Of a DNA stretch of 64,000 bases, positions 45,011 to 57,096 are shown piece by piece. The notes under the pieces are model-generated. The model worked only from the letters and a program-made list of their open reading frames with translations, had not been told where the DNA came from and did no database searches. How positions within the stretch are numbered: position 1 is the stretch's first letter; the number at the start of each line of letters is the position of its first letter. A program made the translations under genes and the position numbers. The DNA is taken from assembly GCA_002633025.1 (NCBI GenBank), contig NMRB01000991.1, positions 41,398 to 105,397 on the forward strand, written 5' to 3'. This DNA is from Notospermus geniculatus. Lineage: Eukaryota > Nemertea > Pilidiophora > Heteronemertea > Lineidae.

Positions 45011-45440
45011 TTATGCTTCATGCCGCTTGTTTTTTTTCTGTCAGCAACTTAGAATGTCTATAACAAGGAGCTGTAGACCGACGACAGCATTAGCCATGTG
45101 AGCCACCGCAATCATGTCCCCGGGTCAGATGTCAGCGACGTTCATCGTTCAAACAACGCCCTTTGGCATATTACGGCTTTTGCGGGACGTTTTTCGCCAT
45201 TCCACTTGACAAATGATGTTCACCAAGTTCCAATGGACCGGTCAATGATTAATTCAAACTGGTCCGGGACAACGCCAAAAGCGAGTTATTTTCGGTTGGA
45301 AAATAATGGATGAGTTAGCCAGCTTGCATGCCGGACGCATAACCGCCGTGATGGATATGATAATGTGAGTTTTATTGGCGTGGTGAAGTTCTTCGCTTTA
45401 TATTTGTACGGGAGGTAGGCATGAATAGGTATACACAATA

Positions 45441-45963
45441 CAGGGTGGCCCCAAAAAGACGCAACCACTTACTTCCTCAAATAATGTAGCACCAACATAA
45501 TAGGAGCTGTCAGCGAGTTGACCACTAGGTGTCACTACGGCCCAATTCAACGCATCTAGCGGACCCAGTCATTATTGATCGAGCAGCAATCACGTAGATT
45601 ATCCTGCACATTGGTCCGCTAAGACTTTGCTGCCATCTGTTGGCAATATGCGCGGCTGACTGCTCCTATTGGTATGGATGGATGGAGAATATTCTTGGAA
45701 GCAAAATGAGACCAAGATTGCACCCCTTTTTATCTCACCTGATGTAATTTGCCATTCAAAACAACGTCACACAGTTTTAATCCCCTGTTACCAACTAGGC
45801 CTGACTTTGCTTCAAAAAAATGTCTCTAGAATCAGAACTACGGAACCGAATCGAACAATCTTGGTCTCGTTTTGCTCCTAAAAACATTCCCCATCCACAC
45901 GTACCAATGATGTAGGTGCAAGTTTTGTAGAAGTATGCGGTTGCGTTTTTGGGGGCCACCCTG
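45441..45963. mobile_element. mariner-like MITE
   Basis: Ends CAGGGTGGCCCCAAAAAGAC and an inverse ending GGGGGCCACCCTG, flanked by TA (45439-45440 and 45964-45965). 523 bp, with no transposase motif. Internal TATTGGTATGG and GGTCCGCTAAG words recall blocks at 50480 and 58210. Confidence 0.75.
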
Positions 45964-46407
45964 TATAGGCAAACATCGCTTGAACTTCCTTCCAGCAATG
46001 AAATTCGCCTGTTTTTGTAAAAGTGGTATTCAAAATTCTAACTTAGCCACCACCTCACAGAATAGACTATAGGCCTACGGGTAGGCTATACATTGATGAC
46101 ACAAAGTTACTTACTACTATTTGTTCTTAAGACTAAGTAAGAATGGTCGTCTTCAACATACTAACACCTTATAAATGACTATGAGCCAAACATTTCCTAT
46201 CTGAGCTTACTATTGGGAGGCAATCTATCGCCGACTCTCTTGCAAACGGCCGGAAGGTTTTCATTCCGCACCTTATTTGATTGCAGGACAACGGTAAATC
46301 ATTTGTTTTCTTTCGGTTGTGTTGCCTCCAAGCGAAAGGTGGGATGATGGAACGTAGCGCGAGATGCTAATTTGAATGAAGGCCCTTAAAATCTTCTCAT
46401 AGATAAG

Positions 46408-46615
46408 GAGTCCTGATGGCCTAGTGGGTTTTTACGTCGCTCAGCAAACGACAGGCCTCGGGTTCGCATCCAGTCTGCCGTGGTGCCTTGTACTTGTAAT
46501 GTGACCTCACTTGGATGAAGGTTCAAAGAACCACGGCGTACTATCCCACGCGAAGGACCTGAAGAGCCAGGGATGATTAATCACACATGGCCCGGTGTGA
46601 AAGGAATCTAAGTCC
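46408..46615 (+). mobile_element. SINE family 3 relative, plus strand
   Basis: Head TGATGGCCTAGTGGG, B box CGGGTTCGCATCC, then ACCACGGCGTACTATCCCA and GAAGAGCCAGGGATGATTAA. A loose 30-bp echo (CTTCACNTCCGTCGC and GCCGTGGT) is at 30795-30830 and 30905-30940. Confidence 0.65.
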
Positions 46616-46637
46616 CCCTGGAATCAAAGTCTTGCTA

Positions 46638-47512
46638 AAGCCTGCCGCACACGAAAGAAATTAGCTGAGCAATATGTCATTCGAGGATTTTTACTCAGTC
46701 AATTTCCTCTCCTGTGCGGCGAATTTCTTGCGAGATTTTTTTTGCCTCAACTGGCCTTGAGCATAAAATTCAACATGTTTGATATTTTTTTCCTCGCGAA
46801 GAAAAAACCTCATCGTGTGCGGCGGGGACTGTGCTATATAACATGCGTAGAAATCACATGACGGCATAAAATGCTACGTCGCCATGGAAGTGTACTGTAA
46901 GAACTCCAAGTCCTTCGCCGCACCATCATGGCCTACCATGTGTCTGTACCTCATACTTCGTACGCACAAACCCATGGAGAACTTCGCCAGGATTTCTCTT
47001 TCTCTCGCACCTCGAGTTGCGGTGCACCAATCAGAACAGTTGTTAGCCAACCTCGCTGCCAGGTTGGCACCAAGCGAGTTAAACCGACCGCTGTGTATTT
47101 TGTGGTTGGAAAGTATTAGGAACGAGGATGGTCAGCTATTCTATCTAATGCGATTTACCCACCACTATCATGAACTATACACTTGAACAAAAATACCGTC
47201 AATTTTCTAAACCAGAGAAGGTAGGTGTACGGAAAAACTGACGTGGTATTTAGAAATGTCAGGTTGCAAATGTTAACGATCTGTGATGAAAATCGAAAAC
47301 TAACAGCGGGAGTCAGTCCACGAACAGGAACATCCGGTTGGAAACAGCTTGCCACAGCGAAGTTCGTCAAGGGTTTGTGTGAGCGTAGTCGGAGGGCGGA
47401 GCGATGTCACAACCCTTGGTAGTCAAGATGTCGCCGCAAACGAGAGGAAATTGACTGAGTAAAAATCCTCGACATTTTCCTCAGCTAATTTCTCTCGTGT
47501 GCGGCAGGTTTT
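46638..47512. mobile_element. 875-bp relative of the AGCCTGCCGCACAC MITE
   Basis: Inverted ends AGCCTGCCGCACACGAAAG / inverse, with arms through AATTAGCTGAG and GATTTTTACTCAGTCAATTT. TAA-like target on both sides. The interior (about 46860-47420) is non-repetitive and holds a 100-codon frame at 46884-47186 that I do not recognise, so it may have captured host sequence. Confidence 0.65.
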
Positions 47513-47514
47513 AA

Positions 47515-48288
47515 GCGGACGTGGGGCAAAGCCGTAAGCGACCCTATTAGGATCTTGGCTTTGTCCCTGACCACAATTCTTCCCATGTGTATGAAATTTT
47601 TGTTACTGTTTGTGTTGGTGAAAAATAAATATCAAATATCTAATATCAAATATCGGGACAGTTCAATAGAATCGGTGGTCATTGAACTATCGGAGTCCCA
47701 CTTCTTTATCTCAGGCAGACTACTCGGCGACTCTCACTAGACGAAATGATCGGAAGAAAAAACCTTATGTACTCTGCCTCATTATGTCCTCCCTCGTGTA
47801 TACCGGAACTCCCACCCAAATCCACCGCCATTCATCAAGTTACCGCGGCGTTCTTCCCTCGGTACGTGCAACTGGAGATACCTTACCAAAGGTTCCTCAA
47901 ATAGGTGACAATTAATCGTGAATCCATCGATCCCACCGCGGTTATCGTCTTACTTACGTCGCTATAGGAGTATACCACTGGGAATGACCCGTAGACGATT
48001 CGGCTTTGACAGGAGATTTCCATTTACGTCTTGTTGCTCGGGGAGATGGCGTTCCCTTGCCGACGGGGCATCATATGATCGAGTAGGAAGTAAAGATTCT
48101 CTTGTAGAAGGGAACGACATCTACCTATCATACTCGAAAGTCGGAGGCCTGGAGCAGATTTTACAACTTCGTTGGTCAGATGGACTTCCTCGGTCAGAAT
48201 GTCCTGAAAATGGGAAAATTCAGCGCTTGAGAGAGTTGCTCAGCCTGCGTGTGCCTGGACCCGTTTGCCATGGGGTTCTTTAAATGGC
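47515..48288. other. No gene recognised
   Basis: The 121-codon plus frame at 47918-48283 is Arg/Ser rich with no recognisable motif. ATATCAAATATCTAATATC is a small simple repeat at 47628-47653. Confidence 0.45.
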
Positions 48289-48289
48289 T

Positions 48290-48665
48290 ACAAGGGAATG
48301 GGTTCATGGTACCCAGAATATTTGTTCTTCGGGTATGAAATGAATAGGTCCTTAATTTGCAGTAACCCATAATGACCAGTGGCCTGTTTCATAAAGTGAC
48401 TTTCAGCTAATAGTACCATTAACTTCAATGCATTTCCCATTTGATTGAAGATACTATCAGCTTAAAGTCACTTTATGAAACAGGCCCCTGTTTCATAGGT
48501 CACTTTGTCCCATCTACAATTGCTACCCATGGGGTGTTGGCACCCATGAGCACCTTTCGGGTCCAACTGACCTACTTCTAGGTTTATGATACCCAGTTGG
48601 GTCATTTGAATCCATGGAGAAATCAATATTTACATGGGACCGGACGATTTTTACAGTGACTGTAA
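48290..48665 (-). repeat. Inverse copy of the 25.7-kb dispersed repeat
   Basis: Shares the GGTACCCAGAATAT, CACTTTG and CCGGACGATTTTTAC blocks with 25661-26110. It lacks a recognisable hammerhead core because that part is replaced or deleted. Confidence 0.65.
48381..48488. mobile_element. 105-bp MITE, copy with empty-site evidence
   Basis: Same family as 29912-30016. It interrupts a repeat whose uninterrupted inverse lies at 25870-25895 (GACCTATGAAACTGGTCATT). Confidence 0.75.
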
Positions 48666-48669
48666 GCCT

Positions 48670-49213
48670 CCCCAACCAACTCTCACAGGCCTCGTTCAGC
48701 AACACCAACTGGTTGTCTCTTGATCTCGATCCCAGTATGGTGCATTTTTCCTCTAACACGGTCGAGCAAATGGGAGTAAAAATGCAACATCGCCAATGGC
48801 AATTATGTGACGTTTTACTACGCGATGTTTGACAGCGCAATTTGTATGTTTCTTCTCCCACCTAAAAGGATAAACGATATTATTTCTCGAGAGGGAGATC
48901 TTTGAAAAATAGCCAATAGAAGACTGACTAATGGCTTGACGAAAAGACTACCTTCCCTACAAACCAAGGAAAAAGATATATTTTTAAACATGATTGCTTA
49001 ATGGATTGGTGATATTGTTACAACTTTTCCTTGCACGGGTGGTCTTGGTTACAATAGGCTTGTGGCGGAAAGGGTAGCAAGGACTGATGGTGTGGTGTTT
49101 TGACTGACGATTGCGGTAACTGAAAGCGGGCAGCAACGCTTGTAAAACTTAAAGATGTCTAGAATAAGATGGAGCTCGCTAGCTAGAGATCCGAGCCACT
49201 ACAGCACAGCGGC
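48670..49213. other. No recognised feature
   Basis: Unique sequence with overlapping short frames on both strands. Confidence 0.45.
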
Positions 49214-49219
49214 TGCACT

Positions 49220-49535
49220 CAGGGGCGTAGCCGGGGGGGGGGGGCGGTGCACTGGGTGCACGTGCACCTCCCCACAACAGTAAGAGAGTTCCGCTCTGGG
49301 CAAGCAGAAAACAATTAATCTTGTAGAGGTGTAAATTTTTGCTAAGAATAGATGCTCTGAGACACGGATTTCAGTGCTAAATTCCAAACTTTTCTGGGGG
49401 GAGGTCAGACCCCACTCCAGAGCAAACCTTTCTTACTCTTCAATTTACTGTGAAATTCCATGCCTACGCTGCACGGGGAGTTCCGCTTTTACAAAAATTT
49501 GCACCTCCCCAGGCTCAGACCAGCCTACGCCCTTG
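49220..49535. mobile_element. hAT-like MITE, CAGGGGCGTAGCC ends
   Basis: Ends CAGGGGCGTAGCCGG and an inverse ending CCTACGCCCTTG, with TGCACT on both sides (49214-49219 and 49536-49541). CAGGGG termini and short host duplications fit hAT. A run of thirteen G follows the left end. Confidence 0.65.
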
Positions 49536-49544
49536 TGCACTGCA

Positions 49545-50338
49545 GTCTCTTCTGTGTGAATGCACAGTATGCACGTACGCTGCACTTTCTTGTATGACAA
49601 TGCACAGTACATGTACACGTACATTATTTAATAGGCCGTGTATATTCATCGCGGATGCATTACGAGCGCATCCGAGTCATGACGAATCCGAGAATTGGCA
49701 TCTGGATTAAATTAAGCCAGAATATTGATAATCAATTCAGTTTTGCGCGAGTAATACGGTGAATCTATCATTTTGGTGAATGAATTTGGTAGTGTTCCGG
49801 ATTGGACGATAATCACGTTGCGGTTATTTGGCGAGTGGTTTAATCTGAAGGTAATTCAGTTTATCTGATCGGTATTAAGTGGTTTGGGTGATGACCCAGG
49901 TTTGACGGTGCCTCGGGTCGTGGTTGTTTGTGTCTCTGGGGGTCAGGGTTACCGCCAGTGAGATATAAATAACAATAATGTGAAATGGGGTAACAATCTC
50001 GTACCCAGAGTTCACATTAAACTCTGGAAAGGGCTAGATCGGTACTACATGTACTTTTCCACAGTGCAAATGCATTGTTGGTGGCGGATGAATTTCTGAC
50101 TGTTGCACAGCGAATTGCGTAGGGATTCGAAAGAGTTCGTTCTTTTTTCCACAATAAAACATCAAATACCCAACGGAATGTTAAAATAGTAGTAATTTTA
50201 CAAATACTGGAATGAATTCTAATTTTCGGTATGATTATTTTATTAAATCATTTGTAAAATCGATGAGCACAAGAATCTTGTGCTGGGTTCCAGCCCTTTT
50301 CAGAGGTCTCAGCCGAGGAACGATGGTGGCGACCTCTT
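49545..50338. other. No recognised feature
   Basis: Unique sequence, no frame above about 86 codons. Confidence 0.5.
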
Positions 50339-51305
50339 CAGATTGATGGGGTAACTGAACGAGTATTCATGAGCATAAATGTAATAAGAGCAGTCAGAAA
50401 GATGCCAAAAGATGGCGGCATACATGTAGTTATAGCGGACCAATACAAAAGAAACTTCTCCTGATTGGTGATCAATCGAGCATGAATGGGTCCGCTAGGC
50501 AATGAATTGGACCGTAGTGACACCTATTGGTCAATTGACTGACAGATCCTATTGTCGACGGTGTTTTAGGTTTCGAAGCAAACTTGGAGCTGATGGCGTC
50601 AAAATATTGGGGAATTTTAAATTTGGCTCAGTCATCCAATACATGTAACTGCCCGACGTTGGAAATTTACAAAATTCCGAGAACATTTTCTTGTAGCGTC
50701 AAAATTACTAATGAATTTGGCATTATAGTTCACAGTGGCCCATGAAATAAACAGCTCAATACACGTCACTCTTTCATATTGCCGATACAAAAGCAGTCCT
50801 CCATGCGTTTGAAGGGAGACCCATAAGCCAGCCGCTAAAGCCTGGGTCACAAATGCCACCGGGCGCCGTACGATTTTCCCCACCCAGCGGCTTGCTGTGG
50901 ATTTTTGAGACTGAAACTCAGATACAGATTGATGGGGTAACTGAACGAGTATTCATGAGCATAAATGTAATAAGAGCAGTCAGAAAGATGCCAAAAGATG
51001 GCGGCATACATGTAGTCATAGCGGACCAATACAAAAGAACTTCTCCTGATTGGTGAGCATGAATGGGTCCGCTAGGCATTGAATTGGACCGTAGTGACAC
51101 CTATTGGTCAACTGACTGACAGATCCTATTGTCGACGGTGTTTTAGGTTTCGAAGCAAACTTGGAGCTGATGGCGTCAAAATTTGGGGAATTTTAAATTT
51201 GGCTCAAAGTCGTCGTCCAATAACTGCCCGACGTTGGAAGATTTACAAAATTCCGAGAAAATTTTCTTGTAGCGTCAAAATTACTAATAAATTTGGCATT
51301 ACAGT
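50339..51305 (+). repeat. Direct duplication of a 390-bp block
   Basis: 50339-50725 matches 50927-51303 (GATTGATGGGGTAACTGAAC to AAATTTGGCATT). The downstream part of copy 1 (50729-50833) matches 51711-51823, so copy 2 is interrupted by the element at 51302-51703. Confidence 0.8.
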
Positions 51306-51703
51306 AAACTCGAGTTTAAACCACCGATTCATTATGTTCATAAGCACACCCACAATCAATGGGAGTGAATAAAACATAACAAGTGTTATGCTGAATGGCT
51401 GGAATCGGTGGCTCAAGGCCTAGGTTGGCCTGGATTGAAACGCAACTGATTAAATTGAAGCCTAAAGTCCATTTCCACCCTGTATGAGGCCACAAACAGA
51501 ATTGGATCAGGCAAGGGTCAGTTTCACCGTAGGCCTTATAAGCAACTGTTCATTCCAGTGTGGGGTTGTGATTGGAGTATATAAGCGATTCCACCCATTC
51601 AGCATACAATGTAATACTTGTTACGTTTTATTCACTCCCATTTCGATTGTGGGTGTGCTCATGAACAACATAATGAACCGGTGGTTTAAACTCGAGTTTA
51701 CTG
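51302..51703. mobile_element. TA-target MITE with empty site
   Basis: Ends CAGTAAACTCGAGTTTAAAC and GTTTAAACTCGAGTTTACTG with TA on both sides (51300-51301 and 51704-51705). The related empty site GGCATTATAGTTC at 50719-50731 has TA once. Tc1/mariner type by target. Confidence 0.85.
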
Positions 51704-51839
51704 TATATTCACAGTAGCCCATGAAATAAACAGCTCAATGCACGTCACTCTTTCATATTGCCGATACAAAAGCAGTCCTCCATGCGTTTGAAGGGAGACC
51801 CACAAGCCAGCCGCTTACCAGGGATCTCCACCGATCCAC

Positions 51840-51996
51840 CCGCACACTAGGCGATATCGGGTTTGCTATTGTTTGACATTGGGCAAATATCGCTGGTGAG
51901 AGGATTCCACGCATCGCTCTCAGTCCAGCGCACACCTGGCGTCAACAGCCGACTTTGCTCGGTGACGAGCAGATCGCTTGCGATATCGCCTGGTGT
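51840..51996. mobile_element. Short MITE, GCACACTAGGCGATATCG ends
   Basis: Left end GCACACTAGGCGATATCG, right end CGATATCGCCTGGTGTAC; about 157 bp. Partner of 12905-13015. Confidence 0.6.
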
Positions 51997-52025
51997 ACTG
52001 CATGATGGCTCTTAAAGGAGCACAA

Positions 52026-52165
52026 ATGCGTTATTTGACTCCCGACGTAGAGGGAGCCACCTAGCGGCTGTAAAGCGAACTACAAAAATACATTACAAAA
52101 TGTACGTAGTAAATCGGGTCGATTCGCCGACAACGTAGTTAGTCCCTAGGTTGGAGAGTGGCGCG
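52026..52165 (+). repeat. Dispersed repeat, uninterrupted copy
   Basis: Matches 2043-2440 minus its insert. The pre-insertion 9-mer CCGACGTAG is at 52042-52050. Confidence 0.8.
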
Positions 52166-52735
52166 GTGGCGCCGGCTGTCGAAAAAAAGTGGCAATACCG
52201 TGGTCCTTTAAAGAAAAGTAGGATTTGTCTTCAAACGACGAGATAGCAGAAACCAGATATCCTAAAAATGGAGGGACAGGAGGACATCAGATCCTGGCCT
52301 GAGAGATAAAAGGCTTAAAGGTTGTTTCTTAGGCGATGCACTTCCGGTAAATTGCCGGAAGTGTCTTTAGAGCCATGTTTTCCTTGAAAGTGCAGCTGAC
52401 AGGCGAAAGTAAAAATCCCTGTCGACTTTATCCAACGCATTAATTCCACTTGAAGTTGAGGCTGGAATATGCATTACGGCGGTGATGTACAACTTCCGGT
52501 AGGTCGCACGCACACAGGATGTGGACAGGATATTATTGGCCGTGTAATGCGAAGATCCGGATGGCGGCTCATGCAATGGAGGCTGTATCACGTGGCGTTG
52601 GGGATATTTTAGGGATTTTATCGAAGGACGTGATTGTTTCTGCTCAGTTGCTTGTATCACGCAGGTATTTGACCTGGCGTGCGCTTGTAGAGACTTGTAA
52701 GATGAGGAGGTTTGATTTATTCAGCTATTAATAGA

Positions 52736-53111
52736 GCTGAAAGGGTAAATGTCGTCCTGGGTGTATACAAAGATTACCCAGGATCTCAATCTTCACTAAA
52801 ACAATACCCTGGGTGTAGTTTCGGTAGCCGAATATCACCCAGCTTCCGCAATCTCTTCCTAGGAACGAGTCCTATTTAGAAATCCTGTGGGATCTTGCGG
52901 TCTCGCGCCGCGGTACTTGTTGAATGCAGCTGTTCATGACGTTCTACAGGCGGTCACGTGACCACGGGCGAGACAATCGCGAATCCAGGTGTCATACTTC
53001 GATGCTGGGTGATGTTCGGCTACCGAAAGTACACCCATGGTATTGTTTTAGTGAAGCTTGAGATCCTGGGTAATCTTTGTATATACCCAGGACGACATTT
53101 ACCCTTTCAGC
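52736..53111. mobile_element. Mutator-like foldback MITE with 9-bp duplication
   Basis: Ends GCTGAAAGGGTAAATG and CATTTACCCTTTCAGC. Arms run about 100 bp each (to about 52840 and from about 53003) and contain CCTGGGTNTATACAAAGAT. Direct repeat ATTAATAGA at 52727-52735 and 53112-53120. Its ends differ from the 2067 family, so it is a separate family with the same target-site length. Confidence 0.82.
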
Positions 53112-53255
53112 ATTAATAGAGTTCTGTGAAGCACTGCGAATGTAAAATGACGAAAGGAAAATAATGAAAATGGTAGCAAGAGAACGACGCGAGGGATACA
53201 TTTACACCGCATTCAGGTCAAATCTTCCGTCATTATTTCTAAAACTTTAAAGGTA

Positions 53256-53612
53256 GGAATCCACCATTGATTTTCAAGCTGATTTTGAGTTGCGACTTGC
53301 TTTGCAACTGGGCATTCGATCGCCGTGGTGGACTCGCTAGACGTGATTTCCACCAATGGCAAAGATGTGGGCCCGTATTCTAGAAGATTCCTTAATTTTA
53401 AGGTCCACTTTAAGCCTTTGTATTCTGCTTGCAAAAAATAGCTAAGGTACATGTAAACCTTAGAGTTCAGGAAACTTCTAGAATTATACAGCCCCTTGCC
53501 AATCTCAGTCGGCAATCGGTCGGCGACCGGTATCAATTCCTTGCGATCGTATTCAATCGCAGGTAGCAGGTTGCAAAGCAAGTCGCAACGCATAAAATCA
53601 GGAGTGGATTCC
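53256..53612. mobile_element. TA-flanked MITE holding a nested MITE
   Basis: Ends GGAATCCACCATTGATTTT and its inverse (AAAATCAGGAGTGGATTCC), with TA at 53254-53255 and 53613-53614. Inner arms GTTGCGACTTGCTTTGCAAC / inverse. A second element with ends GGGCCCGTATTCTAGAAG / CTTCTAGAATTATACAGCCC lies at 53369-53494. The 126-codon minus frame here is a by-product. Confidence 0.72.
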
Positions 53613-53619
53613 TAGCATT

Positions 53620-54699
53620 AGACAGAAGAAAGAATTCAAGAGTCTGATGAAGTGCAATGAAGGAAGGAAAAGCAAGAATGACGTAAATGTGGATTTCACT
53701 TTGAATGTAGAAAATACACTGGTACAGTGGCGTCATCTAGCGTCATTCTAGTGCGCCATCTGGCGTAGTAATATAGACCATTGAAAACGTGAATGGCTTT
53801 CCGTTAACTTACATGTATCATGTTCAATTAAAGCGAACTGGTCGTGCCAGTCAAGGTGTCTGAATAGAGAATCAAACGCCGCCATCTTGAATCTATTACT
53901 TTACTCACATCGGGAATTTTTGGTCTACTAAGTTCATATTTGCACGACTGCTGCGGCTTTGCTGCCCTCGAATAGCATTTAGAACGCAATGTAGGCTTAC
54001 CAAGGGATGCAATTCGCTATTATGAATTTCGAGAGCCACGAAATTATTTTTAGTGTCATTTTGACTGCCGCGACTAATTCCCGTTAAGAAGGATATCACA
54101 ATCTTTCAAGGCATTTTGAGACAACAGGTTAGAAAATCCCATATGATCTTTTAGAAAAATCCCGACATGTTAAGCGCTTGCTGAAACTTCATTAAAAAAC
54201 AGGTCGAGATTGTGTGATGACCCGAGTTTTATATATCATGATTGATCAGAAAAGTGAGTGGAACTCTACACAGCATGGATTATCATGACATGTTATGATC
54301 TCGATTTCTGCTGGAGCCGTGATATCATGCTTTAGTCTCTGTCTCATAGAGGCTTTTGATCTTAACATTTCCTATTTTTAAGACCGCCCCACTCTCAATA
54401 CATCCAACATGTGCTTGCAAGATAGATATCTCAAGAATCAGGTTAGGTATCACAGGCAAACGTTCAGGAATTGTAGGTATATACTAGAGGTACATGTGTG
54501 TAGAAATCTGGGCCGGTGTAATGTTTTTCACTGCCCCCCCCCCCCCGTTTGCCAATGCCCCCAAACAAAAGATTGACGGAATTAAGCGGCAACGTGACAG
54601 GGAGGCACTGATCAACATGTCTTTCTGTATTTGAGTGTCCGCCGAACAATGAAGCGGGCATTGTCATACGGGGGGCATTCTCACACATTACACCTTTAT
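53620..54699. other. No gene recognised
   Basis: AT-rich, with a C14 homopolymer at 54534-54547 that could cause sequencing or assembly errors. Confidence 0.5.
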
Positions 54700-54800
54700 T
54701 CATAAAACCTTGGTAGTTTATTTGGTTGCTTACTTGTGTACATTGCTCTGTATAAACTCTGCAAACTAAGCCGAGTAAGGTTTTATGAATGTGGACCCTC
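54700..54800. mobile_element. Short MITE with ATTCATAAAACC ends
   Basis: TTCATAAAACCTT (54709) and AAGGTTTTATGAA (54778) are inverses, and GTAAGCAACCAAATAAAC-type arms sit inside. Related to 28127-28260. Confidence 0.5.
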
Positions 54801-54834
54801 ACGCTGATATTTAGGCCAAGAATCACAATCATAT

Positions 54835-55034
54835 GTGACCCGGCACGACAAAATGAGTCGGAATGCGCACATAAGAAGACCCAACATGTCCAAGGTGACA
54901 CCAACGGTTCGCTGATTTCAGGATTGTCTGCCCATTGTGAAATTTGACTTGGTCGATTTCTGTGGTCGCTGTCTGGTTCCACCTTCGGTCTTCTTCTGTG
55001 CGACTTCCGACTCATTTTGCTGTGCAGGTGTGAA
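54835..55034. mobile_element. MITE, ACAAAATGAGTCGGAA arms
   Basis: Left GACCCGGCACGACAAAATGA and right TCATTTTGCTGTGCAGGTGT are inverted, with arms extending about 55 bp (GCGCACANAAGAAGACC). Explains most of the 202-codon minus frame at 54464-55072. Confidence 0.65.
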
Positions 55035-55039
55035 GGGAA

Positions 55040-57096
55040 AGAATGTCCTAGGAAAAACTGTCCGGGGAACAAAAGATCCTATTGTTACATTCTAATTTCT
55101 GACAATTGGTTTCTATACGCATGCCGCTTATTCCGTCATTCAACAATAGAAGTGGACACTTTTTACAGGGGGACACTTTTTACTGCTACACCTGGTCACA
55201 AATTGTAATGATTGTGAAGTTGTATCCATTTCAAGTCAACTTGGAGAGAAATGGATATTGATAATCTGCATATCAAGTTCATGGACGATGTTGAAACCAA
55301 TGCCATCCGAATACATATATTATGTTTATTTCATACACCGAAATGTATACATAGTGCATGGAGCATGGTGCATGGTGCAAGAGTGTATACCCCCAAAAAC
55401 TGCATCATCAAAGTATTGGGTTTCTATTTAAAAATACTGTATAGTTTGCATTTGCTGACCACCACCAGGAGATCAAAACGAAACGAAATACGACTATGGT
55501 AGCTAGGACTTGCATTCTTTGGATAACCATTCCTTCCACACCGGCCAAAATCTGTCTAATCGATCTGTTTCCGTGTTCTGCTGGCTTTAGTCCGATGAAT
55601 CGCATGTGTTATGTAGATAAGAACAATCCAAATTGCTCCATCGAGGCAAAACCAACATTATCCGCAGACGAATAAAGAAATTATACGTCTTAAAATTCGC
55701 CATTGCCTGATTTCCAAACAGACAAAACGATATGCGCATCATTAACGCTATTGGACGCGCACAATGGGGAGATTACATACCCACCGACTGTAATCGAGAC
55801 CCAAATAGATAACAATACAATCCTATCATATTCTTACCTTGGAGTATATACCGTCAAACTTCCCCATTTTCCTGTATTGTACGGAAATTGCCAAACAGAA
55901 CGTGTTAAGTGGTTCCCTCAGACAAAGTATCATTTTCTTCCGTAATATCTTTAGACGTATCTATTGTTCTTGTCACTTACAAGCTTTTAAGGTTTCCAAC
56001 TTCAATGTCCTGACCTTTTAGATGATAATTGCAACACGGTGGGCAGCTTCTCAAAGTCATTTGGAATTTGCCAAATAATGGATAGCTTACAAAGGGCATG
56101 CCCCATTTACCTCTCATGGACACTGATCAAGTTTTAAACATTTTCGGTGCGCAAGGCAATTTTGAGATGGTCATCGAACGTAGCCATGTTCACTAAGGCA
56201 TGAAATTCTGATCATAATCATAAACTATAATTTTTATTATAAAACGAGCCAGTCGATTTTTCCGTTAATAGAGAATGTCTGCAAAGGTTCGACTATGTTG
56301 GAGCAGACTTCAGTCATGGAGGAATCCTCGCTAAACGTTGTCGTAGGCCTAACCGGGCCGTTGCGGAAACTCTATTGATTGCTGTGCGGTGCTGCCATCT
56401 CTTGGTGACTGAGTGCAATACTGCCATCTCTTGATTTTTTTGTGAACTACGAATGCACACGAGTGCCATCTTCAGGAATAATGTACAAGTCTTGCGCAGG
56501 CGACTATAGTGAGGTCGCAGTGCATTATTTAGTTGAGTTGTGGGAGACTGCCCTTTTGTTTGAATCAGCAGGCCCTCGACTGTACTGGTTTTGGGAAGAT
56601 TGCAGAATCGTTAACGTTTGGCGATTTTTTCGGGGTGTAGGGGCAAATGCTTAATACGCTGACAAGAAATCAATGAAAATGAACTTGCTGGTGGTTCGGC
56701 GAGCTGCGACTTTGTGAAACAACTACGGTAGTCCGGAACCAGACATCATCGACTGCTCTCAAAATTTCACTGGATTCACCCCGACACGCAATGGCTGATG
56801 GCTTGTCAGCATCAGCTCCGATTTTCATCTGTGTTTTTTATGACAGAAGAATATCAAGCCGCTCCCTCAACGATGAAGGAATTTAATGGGAACTGTTCTG
56901 AAATTAGTTGAGCATTCTTGCGGGACAGAAATGATAACCTCGACATTCGCCACTTGAACCATGATGAGTAATCGGCTCCCATTGCTCAACTTTCCACATG
57001 TTTATCAATCTCACAAACTTTTACTTTGCTTGTTTTCATTCTTTTCAGATTGAGATTGAGATGCGGCAAATCCCTAGGTAAGTTACAATAAGAAAA
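55040..57096. other. Two kilobases with no recognised feature
   Basis: Longest stretch lacking both repeats and recognisable coding sequence, apart from a GCCGCTTATTCCGTC remnant at 55128. It may hold intron, UTR or regulatory sequence of a neighbouring gene. Confidence 0.45.

Noticed and set aside
52339-52363. CACTTCCGG/CCGGAAGTG hairpin as an Ets-site pair
   Set aside because: Real inverted repeat, but too short and isolated to support a regulatory claim.
54464-55072. 202-codon minus-strand frame
   Set aside because: Covers two MITEs (54700-54800 and 54835-55034) and a poly-C tract; the basic N-terminus is the MITE arm.
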